From contig NZ_CP023701.1 in the NCBI RefSeq assembly GCF_008704535.1, positions 186,001-250,000 of the forward strand: DNA of 64,000 nt, given 5' to 3'. Within the stretch, counting starts at the first letter, position 1, and each line of letters begins with the position of its first letter. Position numbers and translations under genes: made by a program. This DNA is from Streptomyces subrutilus (GTDB lineage Bacteria > Actinomycetota > Actinomycetes > Streptomycetales > Streptomycetaceae). The notes below the pieces were generated by a model that saw only the letters and a program-made list of their open reading frames with translations, was not told where the DNA came from and did no database searches. Positions 8,354 to 16,549 of the stretch are shown here, one piece after another.

Positions 8354-8905
8354 ATGACCACGAAGACTCTCTACCTGCTCTGCTCGGCCGCACCGCCCGT
8401 CTTCGAGGTGGCGCACGTCATCGAGGACGCCCAGGCACGGGGCTGGGACGTGTGCCTGGGACTGACCCCCACGGCGGCGCACTGGCTCGCGGCGAGCCTC
8501 GACGGGCTGGCGGCGCTGACCGGGCACCCGGTCCGCTGGCAGTACAAGCTCCCCGGCGAGGAGGACGTGTGGCCCGCGGCCGACGCCCTGCTCTACGCCC
8601 CCGCCACCTTCAACTCCGTCAACTGCCTGGCCCTGGGGCTCACCGGCCGCTTCACCGTCGGCGTGGCCGCCGAGGCCGTCGGCAAGGGCACCCCCTTCGC
8701 CGTCATGCCGTGTACGAACGCCGCGCTCGCCGCGCACCCCCGGTTCGAGCAGTCCCTGTCCGTGCTGCGCGGGGCGGGCGTCCGGGTCCTCTACGGCGAG
8801 GGCGGATTCACCCCCGGTCCGGCGGGCCCCGACGCCCCCGCGCACTTCCCGTGGTCGGCCGCCCTCGACGCCGTGGACCGCGCCGCGGGCCCGGCGCCGG
8901 CCTGA
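8354..8905 (+). CDS. flavoprotein (phosphopantothenoylcysteine-decarboxylase-like)
   Basis: A 183-aa HFCD-type flavoprotein. The N-terminus TLYLLCSAAPPVFEVAHVIEDAQARGWDV gives the FMN phosphate-binding strand-loop-helix. DALLYAPATFNSVNCLALGL matches the substrate-clamp/FMN region in this family (usually A-P-x-S/T-x-N-x-x), and PFAVMPCTNAAL carries a P-C-x-N motif near the usual PxMN. It is half the length of the bifunctional CoaBC protein and lacks a ligase domain. Such stand-alone members either decarboxylate peptide cysteines or have unknown redox roles; the substrate here is unknown. It is divergent from the AraC gene and may be controlled by it. Confidence 0.82.
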   Translation: MTTKTLYLLCSAAPPVFEVAHVIEDAQARGWDVCLGLTPTAAHWLAASLDGLAALTGHPVRWQYKLPGEEDVWPAADALLYAPATFNSVNCLALGLTGRFTVGVAAEAVGKGTPFAVMPCTNAALAAHPRFEQSLSVLRGAGVRVLYGEGGFTPGPAGPDAPAHFPWSAALDAVDRAAGPAPA

Positions 8906-8935
8906 GGTCCGTCCGCCGGCAACCGGCCTGCGGCG

Positions 8936-8965
8936 CCGGGGCCCCGGTGACCCGCCCGGCCCCGG
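8936..8965. terminator. possible bidirectional terminator
   Basis: CCGGGGCC and GGCCCCGG form an 8-bp GC stem with a 14-nt loop between two convergent genes. No T-run follows, as is usual in Streptomyces. Confidence 0.4.
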
Positions 8966-8968
8966 GGC

Positions 8969-10144
8969 TCAGCCGCGCAGCGTCCGGAAGAAGGCCCGTA
9001 CGTCCCCCACCAGCAGGTCCGGTACCTCCATCGCCGGGAAGTGGCCACCGCGGTCGAAGGTGGTCCAGCGGACGATGTGGTCCGTGCGCGCGGCGACGTG
9101 CCGCAGCGGGATGAAGTTGTCGTGGGGGAAGTCGGCGAGCGCGGTGGGCGTGCGCGACTCCTCGGGCGGCTGTCCGGCGTAGTCGGCATGGGCCCGCTCG
9201 TAGTAGATCCGGGCCGCCGAACCCGCCGTCCCCGTCAGCCAGTAGAGCATCACGTTGGTCAGGGTCCGGTCCCGGTCCACCGGGCAGCCCGGGTCCGCCC
9301 ACTCGGCGAACTTCTCGGCGATCCAGGCCAGCAGCCCGACCGGCGAGTCGTTGAGCCCGTACGCGAGGGTCTGCGGCCGGGTCGCCTGGATGTCGGCGTA
9401 CCCCTGCCGGTCGCGGGTCCAGGTCCGCTGCCGCTCCCAGGAGGCCAGGGTCCGCGCGCGCTCGGCCGGGTCGAGCGCGGCCAGCTCCGCCGGGTCCGGC
9501 TCACGGGTCGCCCCGGCGCCCGGCAGCAGGTTCAGGTGGACGCCCAGCACCCGGTCCGGCTTGAGTCGGCCCAGCTCCCGCGAGATCGCCGCGCCCCAGT
9601 CGCCGCCCTGCACGCCGTACGACCGGTAGCCCAGCCGCTCCATCAGCGTTCCGAAGGCCCGGGCGACGCGCTTGAACTCCCAGCCGGTCTCGGCCGTGGG
9701 TCCGGACAGGCCGAAGCCCGGGATGCCGGGCAGCACGAGGTGGAACGCGTCGGCGGGATCGCCGCCGTGGGCCCGCGGATCGGTCAGCAGGTCCGCGACC
9801 TCCTGGAACTCGACGATCGAGCCGGGCCATCCGTGCGTCATCAGCAGGGGCGTGGCGTCCGGCTCGGGCGACCTGAGGTGTGCGAAGTGCACCCGGGCGC
9901 CGTCGACGGTCGTGGTGAACTGCGGCCAGGAGTTGAGCCGCGCCTCGGCCGCCCTCCAGTCGTACCCGTCCCGCCAGTACTCCACGAGCGAACGCATCCG
10001 CTCCAGCGGTATCCCGTACGCCCAGCCGACGCCCGGGAGCTCGTCGGGCCAGCGCACCCGGGCCAGCCGCTCCCCCAGGTCGTCCAGTTCCCGCTGCGGC
10101 ACGTCCAGCCGGAACGCGTGCAGGCCCGCTCCACGATCGCTCAT
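8969..10144 (-). CDS. epoxide hydrolase (alpha/beta fold, EHN domain)
   Basis: A 391-aa hydrolase that opens epoxides by way of an ester intermediate. The first ~110 residues are the EHN N-terminal region (FRLDVPQRELDDLGERLARV...). The oxyanion motif HGWPG is at 104-108, the nucleophile Asp182 is in GGDWGAA, and the general-base His368 is in DRGGHFPAME. Length agrees with the microsomal-type bacterial family (about 370-400 aa). The nearby TACGAT before the ATG could drive a leaderless transcript. It is divergent from the ScbR-like regulator, so regulation by it is possible. The natural epoxide is unknown. Confidence 0.92.
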   Translation of the reverse strand: MSDRGAGLHAFRLDVPQRELDDLGERLARVRWPDELPGVGWAYGIPLERMRSLVEYWRDGYDWRAAEARLNSWPQFTTTVDGARVHFAHLRSPEPDATPLLMTHGWPGSIVEFQEVADLLTDPRAHGGDPADAFHLVLPGIPGFGLSGPTAETGWEFKRVARAFGTLMERLGYRSYGVQGGDWGAAISRELGRLKPDRVLGVHLNLLPGAGATREPDPAELAALDPAERARTLASWERQRTWTRDRQGYADIQATRPQTLAYGLNDSPVGLLAWIAEKFAEWADPGCPVDRDRTLTNVMLYWLTGTAGSAARIYYERAHADYAGQPPEESRTPTALADFPHDNFIPLRHVAARTDHIVRWTTFDRGGHFPAMEVPDLLVGDVRAFFRTLRG

Positions 10145-10306
10145 GGGGCGTCATCGTAAGTGCATCCGCGGCCCCCGGTCCGGGACCGGGGCGCTCGCCG
10201 CGGTCCGGCGCGGCCGCCCACGCGGCCACGCGGCCACCCGGCCGCCGAAGAGTAATATCCCTTAACCATACGAACCCGCCCGAACCGCTCCCCGTTCGGC
10301 TCCAGT

Positions 10307-10328
10307 CCATACCAGTTGACTGGTTTCC
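10307..10328. promoter_or_regulatory. ARE-like operator of the ScbR-type regulator
   Basis: The dyad ACCAGT-TG-ACTGGT (10311-10324), within the 22-bp span ending in TTTCC, resembles autoregulatory elements bound by gamma-butyrolactone receptors. It contains TTGACT, a possible -35 hexamer. It lies about 110 bases upstream of the regulator and between it and the epoxide hydrolase, so it could control either. Confidence 0.5.
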
Positions 10329-10436
10329 TTCGGCCCGCCCCGGCTACATTGGCCCCGTGCCGACCGGCGTCCCCGGCGGCGGCCGCCGCAGCGGGCGAAG
10401 TCGCTGACGACCAGAGGGCTACAGGGAGACGCGGAC

Positions 10437-11105
10437 GTGGCGAGGGCCAGGCAGGAACGGGCGGAGATCACCCGCCAGGCCATCCTCGACGGCGCCGCCG
10501 TCGCCTTCGAGCGGACCGGCTTCGACGGCACCAGCCTCACCGACGTCGTCCGGAACGCCGGGGTCACCAAGGGCGCCCTCTACTTCCACTTCCCCTCCAA
10601 GGAAGCCCTCGCCCGCACCCTGATGGACGAACAGTTCCGGGTGGCGGAGGGCATCGCGGCCGTCGAGGACCGCGGGCTGCAGACGGTCATCGACCTCACC
10701 CACCGCGTGGCGCACGGCCTGCGCACCGAAGCTCGCGTCCGGGCCGGCATCCGCCTCGTCATCGAGTTCGGCTCCTTCACCGACCCGGATCCCGGCCCGT
10801 ACGACACCTGGATCGACACCTGCCACAGTTGCCTGGTGCCGGCGCAGGTGCGCGGCGACCTCGATCCCGGTCTCGACCCGCACGCCCTGGCGACCCACCT
10901 GGTGGGGGCCTTCACCGGGATCCAGGTCACCTCGCACGTGCGTACGGGCCGCGACGACCTGCACACCCGGATCCTGGACATGTGGCGGTTCCTGCTCCCG
11001 GGCATCACGCCCGCGCACCGCATCCCGCACCTCGACCCGGCGGGCTCGCTGCGCTGCCGCACCGAACTCGGCCTGCCCGGCCCGCGTACGGCCACCACCG
11101 GCTGA
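10437..11105 (+). CDS. ScbR/ArpA-like TetR-family regulator
   Basis: A 222-aa regulator of the gamma-butyrolactone receptor subfamily. The TetR helix-turn-helix is in FERTGFDGTSLTDVVRNAG and VTKGALYFHFPSKEALA. The ligand-domain wording (HRVAHGLRTEARVRAGIRL, a shared Trp in YDTWIDTC, and AFTGIQVTSHV) is typical of ScbR/BarA-type proteins. The start is GTG at 10437, preceded by AGGGAG with 8 nt spacing. No AfsA/ScbA butenolide synthase gene is in the window, so it is a solo or pseudo receptor. A dyad matching this family's operators precedes it, suggesting autoregulation. Confidence 0.85.
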   Translation: MARARQERAEITRQAILDGAAVAFERTGFDGTSLTDVVRNAGVTKGALYFHFPSKEALARTLMDEQFRVAEGIAAVEDRGLQTVIDLTHRVAHGLRTEARVRAGIRLVIEFGSFTDPDPGPYDTWIDTCHSCLVPAQVRGDLDPGLDPHALATHLVGAFTGIQVTSHVRTGRDDLHTRILDMWRFLLPGITPAHRIPHLDPAGSLRCRTELGLPGPRTATTG

Positions 11106-11115
11106 CCCACGAGCC

Positions 11116-11183
11116 CAGGACGGCCCCGTCCGCCCCCGGTGGACCACGGGGGTGCCCGCCTACGGGCGGACGGGGCCGTCCTG
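11116..11183. terminator. bidirectional terminator hairpin
   Basis: A perfect 20-bp inverted repeat (arm beginning CAGGACGGCCCC, 11116-11135 and 11164-11183) with a 28-nt loop lies between the convergent TetR and SDR genes. Confidence 0.7.
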
Positions 11184-11241
11184 CCGTCCCTTCGCCGCCC
11201 CGCCCCTGCGGGCCCCCGCCGGCAGGGCGGCCCGAAGGGCC

Positions 11242-11973
11242 TCAGAGGCCGCCGGATACCCGCAGGACCGCGCCGGTCGTGTACGAGGCGTCGGCGGAGA
11301 GCAGCCACGCGACGGCTCCCGCGATCTCCTCCGGCCGTCCGGCCCGGCCCATGGGGACGGCGGCGGCCACCCGGGCCGGCCGCTGCGGGTCGGCGTGGAA
11401 CCCGGTCCACACCGTGCCCGGTGCGACGCAGTTGACCCGGATGCCCTGGGCCGCGACCTCCTTGGACAGCCCTACGGTGAGCGCGTCGACGGCGGCCTTG
11501 GCCGCCGCGTAGTGCACGTACTGGCCGGGGGAGCCGAGCGTGGCCGCGGCGGAGGAGATGTTGACGACGGCGCCGCCTCCGGTGCGCGTCATGTCGCGGA
11601 CCGCGCGCCGCGCGCAGAGCAGGTAGCCGAGCACGTTGACGTCGAGCGCGCGGCGCAGCCCGGCCGTGTCCGCGTCGGCGAGGGTTCCGTTGGGTCCGCT
11701 GATCCCGGCGTTGTTGACGAGGCCGGTGACGGGGCCGAGTCCGGCGGCGGTGTCGAAGAGGTGGTCGACGGCCGCTTCGTCGGCGGTGTCGACGCGGACG
11801 GCGAGGCAGTGGCGGCCGGCCCGCCGGACCGTGTCGGCGGCCTGCTCGGCGGCCTCGGCGTCGGAGTGGTAGCCCAGGACGACGTCGTGGCCGTCGGCCG
11901 CGAGGCGGGCGCAGACCGCGGCGCCGATGCCGCGGCTGCCTCCGGTGACGACGGTGAGGTGGCGCTGGTCCAA
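11242..11973 (-). CDS. short-chain dehydrogenase/reductase
   Basis: A 243-aa classical SDR, most like 3-oxoacyl-ACP reductases (FabG-type). The cofactor loop is TGGSRGIG, followed by VNNAGISG, the catalytic Ser in VVNISSAAA, the Tyr-Lys pair in YVHYAAAKAAVD, and the C-terminal GAVLRVSGGL. The start codon is TTG at 11973 with GGAG 6-7 nt upstream; no ATG fits better. The YHSDAEAAE segment after beta-2 suggests NADP(H). It is followed closely by nothing in the same operon; its substrate cannot be told. Confidence 0.9.
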   Translation of the reverse strand: MDQRHLTVVTGGSRGIGAAVCARLAADGHDVVLGYHSDAEAAEQAADTVRRAGRHCLAVRVDTADEAAVDHLFDTAAGLGPVTGLVNNAGISGPNGTLADADTAGLRRALDVNVLGYLLCARRAVRDMTRTGGGAVVNISSAAATLGSPGQYVHYAAAKAAVDALTVGLSKEVAAQGIRVNCVAPGTVWTGFHADPQRPARVAAAVPMGRAGRPEEIAGAVAWLLSADASYTTGAVLRVSGGL

Positions 11974-12064
11974 GGGGGGTCTCCGTCCGGTGGCGCCGTC
12001 CCGCGGCGCGGCTGATCGACTGGCCGCCCGCGGACCGGGCGGCGCGGCTGCGGCGCCGTCCGGT

Positions 12065-12637
12065 TCAGGCGGGGTCCTGGACGCAGAGGCCCTCGACGGG
12101 TTCGGCGCGCGGCAGCCGGGCGAAGAACGCGCCGGGGGCGATCAGCTTGCCGCGGCGGCTGCCGCTGCCGACCAGTACGTACGGCATGTCCGCGACCGCA
12201 GGGTCCACCAGCAGCGGCCAGTCGGCGGGCAGGCCGACCGGGGTGATGCCGCCGTGCTCCATGCCGGTGAGCTCGACCGCCGTGGCCATGGGGGCGAAGG
12301 ACACCTTGCGGGCGCCCAGGTGGCGCCGCACGACGCCGTTGACGTCGATCCGGCCGGCGGAGGGGACCAGGCAGGCCGCGAGGGTGGTCTCGCCGCCGCG
12401 TTTGGCGGCGACGACGACGCAGTTGGCCGACTGGCCGAGCAGCTCGGGTCCGTAGTGCGCGACGAAGGCGGCGGTGTCCGCGATGGCCGGGTCCGTGTCG
12501 ACGTAGAGGACCTCGTCGGCTCCGGCGGCGTCGTCGGCGTGGAGGCCGCGCACCGCTTCGGCGACGGGGCGGGTGAGGTCGGCGAGGCAGTCGGCCGCGG
12601 GGCGGGCCTGCTCGAAGGGACCGATGGGAGCGCGCAT
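12065..12637 (-). CDS. YbaK/EbsC-family aminoacyl-tRNA deacylase
   Basis: A 190-aa trans-editing protein of the INS superfamily that hydrolyses mischarged aminoacyl-tRNAs (Cys-tRNA-Pro or Ala-tRNA-Pro types). Family signs are CVVVAAKRGGETTLAACLVP, the LGARKVSFAP segment containing the conserved lysine, MEHGGITPVGLP, and LVGSGSRRGKLIAPG at the end. The editing lysine (AARKVSFA-like) and the G-G-x-x-P-x-G loop are present. It has an N-terminal extension of about 60 residues containing DTDPAIADTAAFVAHYG. TACCGT lies exactly 6 nt before the ATG, so it is probably leaderless. Confidence 0.85.
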   Translation of the reverse strand: MRAPIGPFEQARPAADCLADLTRPVAEAVRGLHADDAAGADEVLYVDTDPAIADTAAFVAHYGPELLGQSANCVVVAAKRGGETTLAACLVPSAGRIDVNGVVRRHLGARKVSFAPMATAVELTGMEHGGITPVGLPADWPLLVDPAVADMPYVLVGSGSRRGKLIAPGAFFARLPRAEPVEGLCVQDPA

Positions 12638-12643
12638 GTCCGT

Positions 12644-12649
12644 ACGGTA
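12644..12649 (-). promoter_or_regulatory. TANNNT -10 box for a leaderless YbaK transcript
   Basis: TACCGT on the minus strand is exactly 6 nt before the ATG at 12637, with no ribosome site between. Confidence 0.45.
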
Positions 12650-12671
12650 ACAGCGGCTCCCGACCGGAATG

Positions 12672-13862
12672 TCACCCCCCTGGCGGCCGGTCGACGACCA
12701 GGGCGGCGGGGGCGCGTGGCGGGCGGGGCGGCAGCTCCAGCGGGCGCCGGCCCGGGGTGAGGGAGCCGAGGACGCGCGGCCCTTCGGCGCCGGTGCAGTC
12801 GGGGGCGTTGCCGGGCAGGCCGTGCAGGGTGAGGAAGCCGAGGACGGCGAAGGCGTACGCCTCCTTCGCCGCGACCGGCAGACCGAGGGCGTCGGAGGTC
12901 AACAGGGTGGTGCGGGCGGGCAGTTCGGCGCGGAGCATGGCCATCAGGACGGGGTTGCGGGTGCCGCCGCCGGAGGCGATGACCTCGGTGGCGGCGAGGG
13001 GGCGCAGGGCGTCGGCCACGGTGCGGGCGGTGAGGCGGGTGAGGGTGGCGAGCAGGTCGGGGGTGGTGGGGCGGTCGGCGCCGTGCAGGACGGTGCGCAG
13101 GTAGCCGGGGTGGAAGAGTTCCTTGCCGGTGGTCTTGGGCGCGGGCAGCCGGTAGTACGGCTCGGCGAGCAGGCGCCGCAGCAGCGGTTCGTGGACGCGG
13201 CCCCTGGCGGCGAGGGCGCCGTCGTGGTCGTAGCCCAGGCGGCCGCCGGTCGCCTCGTGCGCGGCCGCGTCCAGCAGGGCGTTGCCCGGGCCGGTGTCGA
13301 AGGCGACGGGGGTGCCCGTGGCGGGCAGGGCGGTGAGGTTGGCGATGCCGCCGATGTTCAGGGCGGCGGGGACGCCGGGGCGCCCGCGCAGCAGCATGGT
13401 GTCGATCAGCCCGACCAGGGGCGCGCCCTGGCCGCCTGCGGCGACGTCGCCGGGGCGGAAGTCGGCGACGACGGGGCGGCCGGTGGCTTCGGCGATCCAT
13501 GCGGGCCGGCCGAGCTGGAGGGTGCCGCGGACCCGGCCGGCGGAGACCCAGTGGTAGACGGTCTGCCCGTGCGAGGCGATCAGATCGGTGCGGCCGGAGC
13601 ACAGTTCGCGGTCGGCGCGCACGGCGAGGTCGGCGAAGGCGCGGCCGATGCCGGTGTCGAGGCGGCACACGTCGGCCATGGTGGTCGGGGCGGGCGGCAG
13701 GGCCGCGGCCAGGGCGCGGCGCAGTCGCGCGTGGTAGGGGGCACTGACCATGCCGAGCGGGGTCAGGCGCAGGGTCTCGCCCGTGGCGTCGAGGGTGAGG
13801 TGCGCGGCAGCGGCGTCCACGGCGTCGTGGGAGGTGCCCGACATCAGGCCGAGGACCCTCAT
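12672..13862 (-). CDS. anmK: anhydro-N-acetylmuramic acid kinase
   Basis: A 396-aa kinase that phosphorylates and opens 1,6-anhydro-MurNAc released in peptidoglycan recycling, giving MurNAc-6-phosphate. The N-terminal ATP motif MSGTSHDAVDAA, the SHGQTVYH segment, LNIGGIANLT, FDTGPGNALLD and the late ASGGGTRNPVLMAML all match AnmK. Length is normal (about 370-390 aa). The ATG at 13862 overlaps the stop of the upstream transporter (ATGA), so the two are coupled; that transporter may import cell-wall sugars or related metabolites, but this is inference. No MurQ etherase is next to it. Confidence 0.93.
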   Translation of the reverse strand: MRVLGLMSGTSHDAVDAAAAHLTLDATGETLRLTPLGMVSAPYHARLRRALAAALPPAPTTMADVCRLDTGIGRAFADLAVRADRELCSGRTDLIASHGQTVYHWVSAGRVRGTLQLGRPAWIAEATGRPVVADFRPGDVAAGGQGAPLVGLIDTMLLRGRPGVPAALNIGGIANLTALPATGTPVAFDTGPGNALLDAAAHEATGGRLGYDHDGALAARGRVHEPLLRRLLAEPYYRLPAPKTTGKELFHPGYLRTVLHGADRPTTPDLLATLTRLTARTVADALRPLAATEVIASGGGTRNPVLMAMLRAELPARTTLLTSDALGLPVAAKEAYAFAVLGFLTLHGLPGNAPDCTGAEGPRVLGSLTPGRRPLELPPRPPRAPAALVVDRPPGG

Positions 13863-15289
13863 CGCAGGGGCTTCCGGTGGTCGTCGCCGCGCAGGGTCGC
13901 GAGGGCCAGGGCGCTGAGGGCGCAGGCTCCGGCGGCGTAGTGGGCGGGGATGTCGGGGTCGCCGGTGAGCTCGGTCAGGGAGGTGATGACGAGTCCCGCG
14001 CAGCCGGCGAAGACGGCGTTGGCCAGGGCGTAGGCGAGTCCGAGGCCGGTGCAGCGGACGCGGGCGGGGAACATCTCGGCGAGCATGGCGGGGCCGGGTC
14101 CGGCGAGCAGGCCGACCGTGGCGCCCGCACCGGCCAGGGCGGCGGCCTTGGTGACGGAGCCGGCCGCGGGGTCCTGGAGCAGGTGCAGCAGCGGCAGGGC
14201 GAGGAGGACGACGGCGAGGGCGCCGCCCAGCATGACGGGGCGGCGGCCGACGCGGTCACTGAGCCGGCCGGCGGGCAGGATCGAGGCGGCGAAGCCGAGG
14301 TTGGCGCAGGCGGTGGCGGCCAGGGCGTCCCTGAGGGAGGCGCCGAGGGTGGCCTGGAGGTAGGACGGCAGGACGACGAGGAAGGTGTATCCGGCCGCCG
14401 ACCAGCCCATCACGCGGCCGACGCCGAGCACGACGGCCCGGGCGGTGGCGAACCGCTCCGCGCCCGGTCCGGCGGGGGCCGAGACGGGCGCGGCGTCGGC
14501 CGGGGTGTCGGCCGGGGCGGACCCCTGCGGTACGGAGCGGCCGGGGCCCGGGGGGTCCGCCGGGTGCGGGGCCTGCGGTACGGGCGGCCGCGCCGCGCTC
14601 GGGCCGACGGCTCCGGGCAGGGCGGGCTCCGTCAGGCCGGTGCGCAGCCACAGTGCGGCCAGCCCGAGCGGCAGGGCCAGCAGGAACGGTACGCGCCAGC
14701 CCCAGGCGGTCAGGGCGGCCGGGGTGAGCGCCGAGGCGAGCAGGGCGGCGGTCCCGGCTCCGGCGAGCAGGCCGAGGGCGACGGTGAAGGACTGCCAGGC
14801 TCCGTAGCGACCGCGCCGGCCTGGTGGGGCGTACTCGGTCATGAGGGCCACGGCGCCGCCGAACTCGCCTCCGGCGCTGAGGCCTTGCAGGGCCCGGAGC
14901 AGGGTGAGCAGCCAGGGCGCGGCGGCGCCGATCGTCGCCTGGGTGGGCAGGAGGCCGATCAGGGTGGTGGCGAGGGTCATCAGCGCGATGACGAGGACCA
15001 GGGTGGGGCGGCGGCCGACGCGGTCGCCGAGCCGGCCGAAGAGCAGGGCTCCGGCGGGGCGGAAGAAGAAGGCCAGGGCGAAGGAGGCGTAGGTGGCGAT
15101 CAGCGGGCCCGCGCCGCCGGGGGAACCGGCGTGCGGGGTGAAGAAGTGGCCGGCGAGGACCGTGGCGAAGCAGCCGTAGACGCCGAACTCGTACCACTCG
15201 ACGAAGTTGCCGGCCGATCCGGCGAGCAGTGCGCGGCCGGGCCGGGTGTCGGCCTGCGGCGGCGCGGGGCGCAGTACGGGAGGACTCAC
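13859..15289 (-). CDS. MFS transporter, metabolite:H+ symporter (MHS) family
   Basis: A 476-aa proton symporter of the ShiA/KgtP/ProP group. It starts GTG and has the family N-terminus GNFVEWYEFGVYGCFATVLA, the MFS motif GRLGDRVGRRPTLV after helix 2, and the repeated GRLSDRVGRRPVML in the second half, with twelve hydrophobic segments. The central cytoplasmic loop is unusually long (about 70 Pro/Ala-rich residues, starting near PGAVGPSAARPP). It is translationally coupled to anmK downstream. Substrates of this family are organic acids or osmolytes; given the coupling, a murein-derived or sugar-acid substrate is possible but untested. Confidence 0.88.
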   Translation of the reverse strand: MSPPVLRPAPPQADTRPGRALLAGSAGNFVEWYEFGVYGCFATVLAGHFFTPHAGSPGGAGPLIATYASFALAFFFRPAGALLFGRLGDRVGRRPTLVLVIALMTLATTLIGLLPTQATIGAAAPWLLTLLRALQGLSAGGEFGGAVALMTEYAPPGRRGRYGAWQSFTVALGLLAGAGTAALLASALTPAALTAWGWRVPFLLALPLGLAALWLRTGLTEPALPGAVGPSAARPPVPQAPHPADPPGPGRSVPQGSAPADTPADAAPVSAPAGPGAERFATARAVVLGVGRVMGWSAAGYTFLVVLPSYLQATLGASLRDALAATACANLGFAASILPAGRLSDRVGRRPVMLGGALAVVLLALPLLHLLQDPAAGSVTKAAALAGAGATVGLLAGPGPAMLAEMFPARVRCTGLGLAYALANAVFAGCAGLVITSLTELTGDPDIPAHYAAGACALSALALATLRGDDHRKPLR

Positions 15290-15521
15290 CCGTGCTGGGT
15301 GCCCGGTCGTGGCGTCGGGGATGCCCCACCGGGCCCGGGTTCAGCAGTTCGGACGGCGCCGCGCATCGTAGTCCGCGCCGCGCGGGCCGGCCGGGCGCGG
15401 GCACCCCACGGCCCGCGCCGCCCCTGCGGATACCGGCAACCGGCCACCGATGACCCGCTCGCCCCCGGGGCGGACCGGCTCCGGCCCCGGCGCCGGTACG
15501 CCCCGTTCGGACGGGGCCGCG

Positions 15522-16415
15522 TCAGGCCGGCCCGACCGCGGCGGTCACGGCGCGGACCAGCCCGGGCAGGCCCTGGGGGTTGTCCTTGAGGAAGAGGTTC
15601 GGTTCGATCAGTTCCAGCTCCATGACCAGCGGTTCGCCGTCTTCGTCCAGGGCCAGGTCGACCCGGGCGAAGAGGGGGGCGGCCTGCGACGGGATCGCCG
15701 CCAGGGCGGCGCGCGCGGTGCGGATTTCCGCTTCGGTCGGCGGGTGCGGGGTGATGCCCGGGTGGGCCACCCGCTGGTTGTCGATGACCCCGGCCTCGGT
15801 GAGCAGCGGCCCCTTGCGTATCGCGTGGCTGAACGCACCGCCGAAGAAGACCAGCGCCCGCTCCCCCTCCGCCACGCGGCGCAGGTACGGCTGGACCATC
15901 ACCGTGCGGCCCTGGTCGAGCAGCATCCGGGCGTGGCGCGCGGCGTCCGCGTGGTGGCCGGGTTCGTAGCGGGCGGTGTCGCGGGCGCCGGCGGAGACGG
16001 CGGGTTTGACGACGACGCCACCGGGCCGGTCGAAGTCCGCGACGTCGTACGGCGTGCCCGGTTCGAGGAAGCGGGTCGGTGCCACGCGGACCCCGCGCTC
16101 GGCGAGACGGGTCAGGTAGCGCTTGTCGCTGTTCCAGCGCACGACCGGCGCCGGGTTCCGCAGGCGGGTGGCGCGGGCCGCGGTGTCGGTCCAGGCCAGG
16201 AATTCGCCGAGCCGCTGGGAGTAGTCCCAGGTCGACCGGATGAGCGCCAGGTCGAAGCCGTCCCACACGGTGGCGTCGGCGTCCCAGGGCACCGGCCGTG
16301 CGGCCAGTCCTTCGGCGCGCAGGGCCTCGACGATCAGCGGGAGGTCGGCATCGGCCTCGATGCCCGGCCCGCTCGTCACGACCGCGATCCTGGCGCCGTC
16401 CCTCGCGCTCCCCAT
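15522..16415 (-). CDS. ATP-grasp domain protein (RimK/DcsG-like)
   Basis: A 297-aa ATP-grasp ligase. An N-terminal Rossmann-like part (IAVVTSGPGIEADADLPLIV, then FDLALIRSTWDY) is followed by RWNSDKRYL, the ATP-grasp GGVVVKPAVSAGARDT loop, VQPYLRRVAEGERALVFFGG, and the metal-binding end MELELIEPNLFL. The RSTWDY and NSDKRYL phrases are typical of the glutathione-synthetase-like group that includes the D-cycloserine ligase DcsG. It joins a carboxylate to an amine or thiol using ATP; the substrate is not evident. A GGGGGAG ribosome site precedes the ATG. It stands alone, with 100-200 bases on each side. Confidence 0.82.
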   Translation of the reverse strand: MGSARDGARIAVVTSGPGIEADADLPLIVEALRAEGLAARPVPWDADATVWDGFDLALIRSTWDYSQRLGEFLAWTDTAARATRLRNPAPVVRWNSDKRYLTRLAERGVRVAPTRFLEPGTPYDVADFDRPGGVVVKPAVSAGARDTARYEPGHHADAARHARMLLDQGRTVMVQPYLRRVAEGERALVFFGGAFSHAIRKGPLLTEAGVIDNQRVAHPGITPHPPTEAEIRTARAALAAIPSQAAPLFARVDLALDEDGEPLVMELELIEPNLFLKDNPQGLPGLVRAVTAAVGPA

Positions 16416-16549
16416 GGTCCACGCTCCCCCGTGTTCGAGCGCCGGGCGGACCCCGGCGCGACCCGATGATACGAAGGCCGCGCCGTCCCGTTCGCGCCGC
16501 CCGGCGCTTCAGGGGCCGGCCGCTGCGGCGGCCGGGTCACCGCAGCGGT

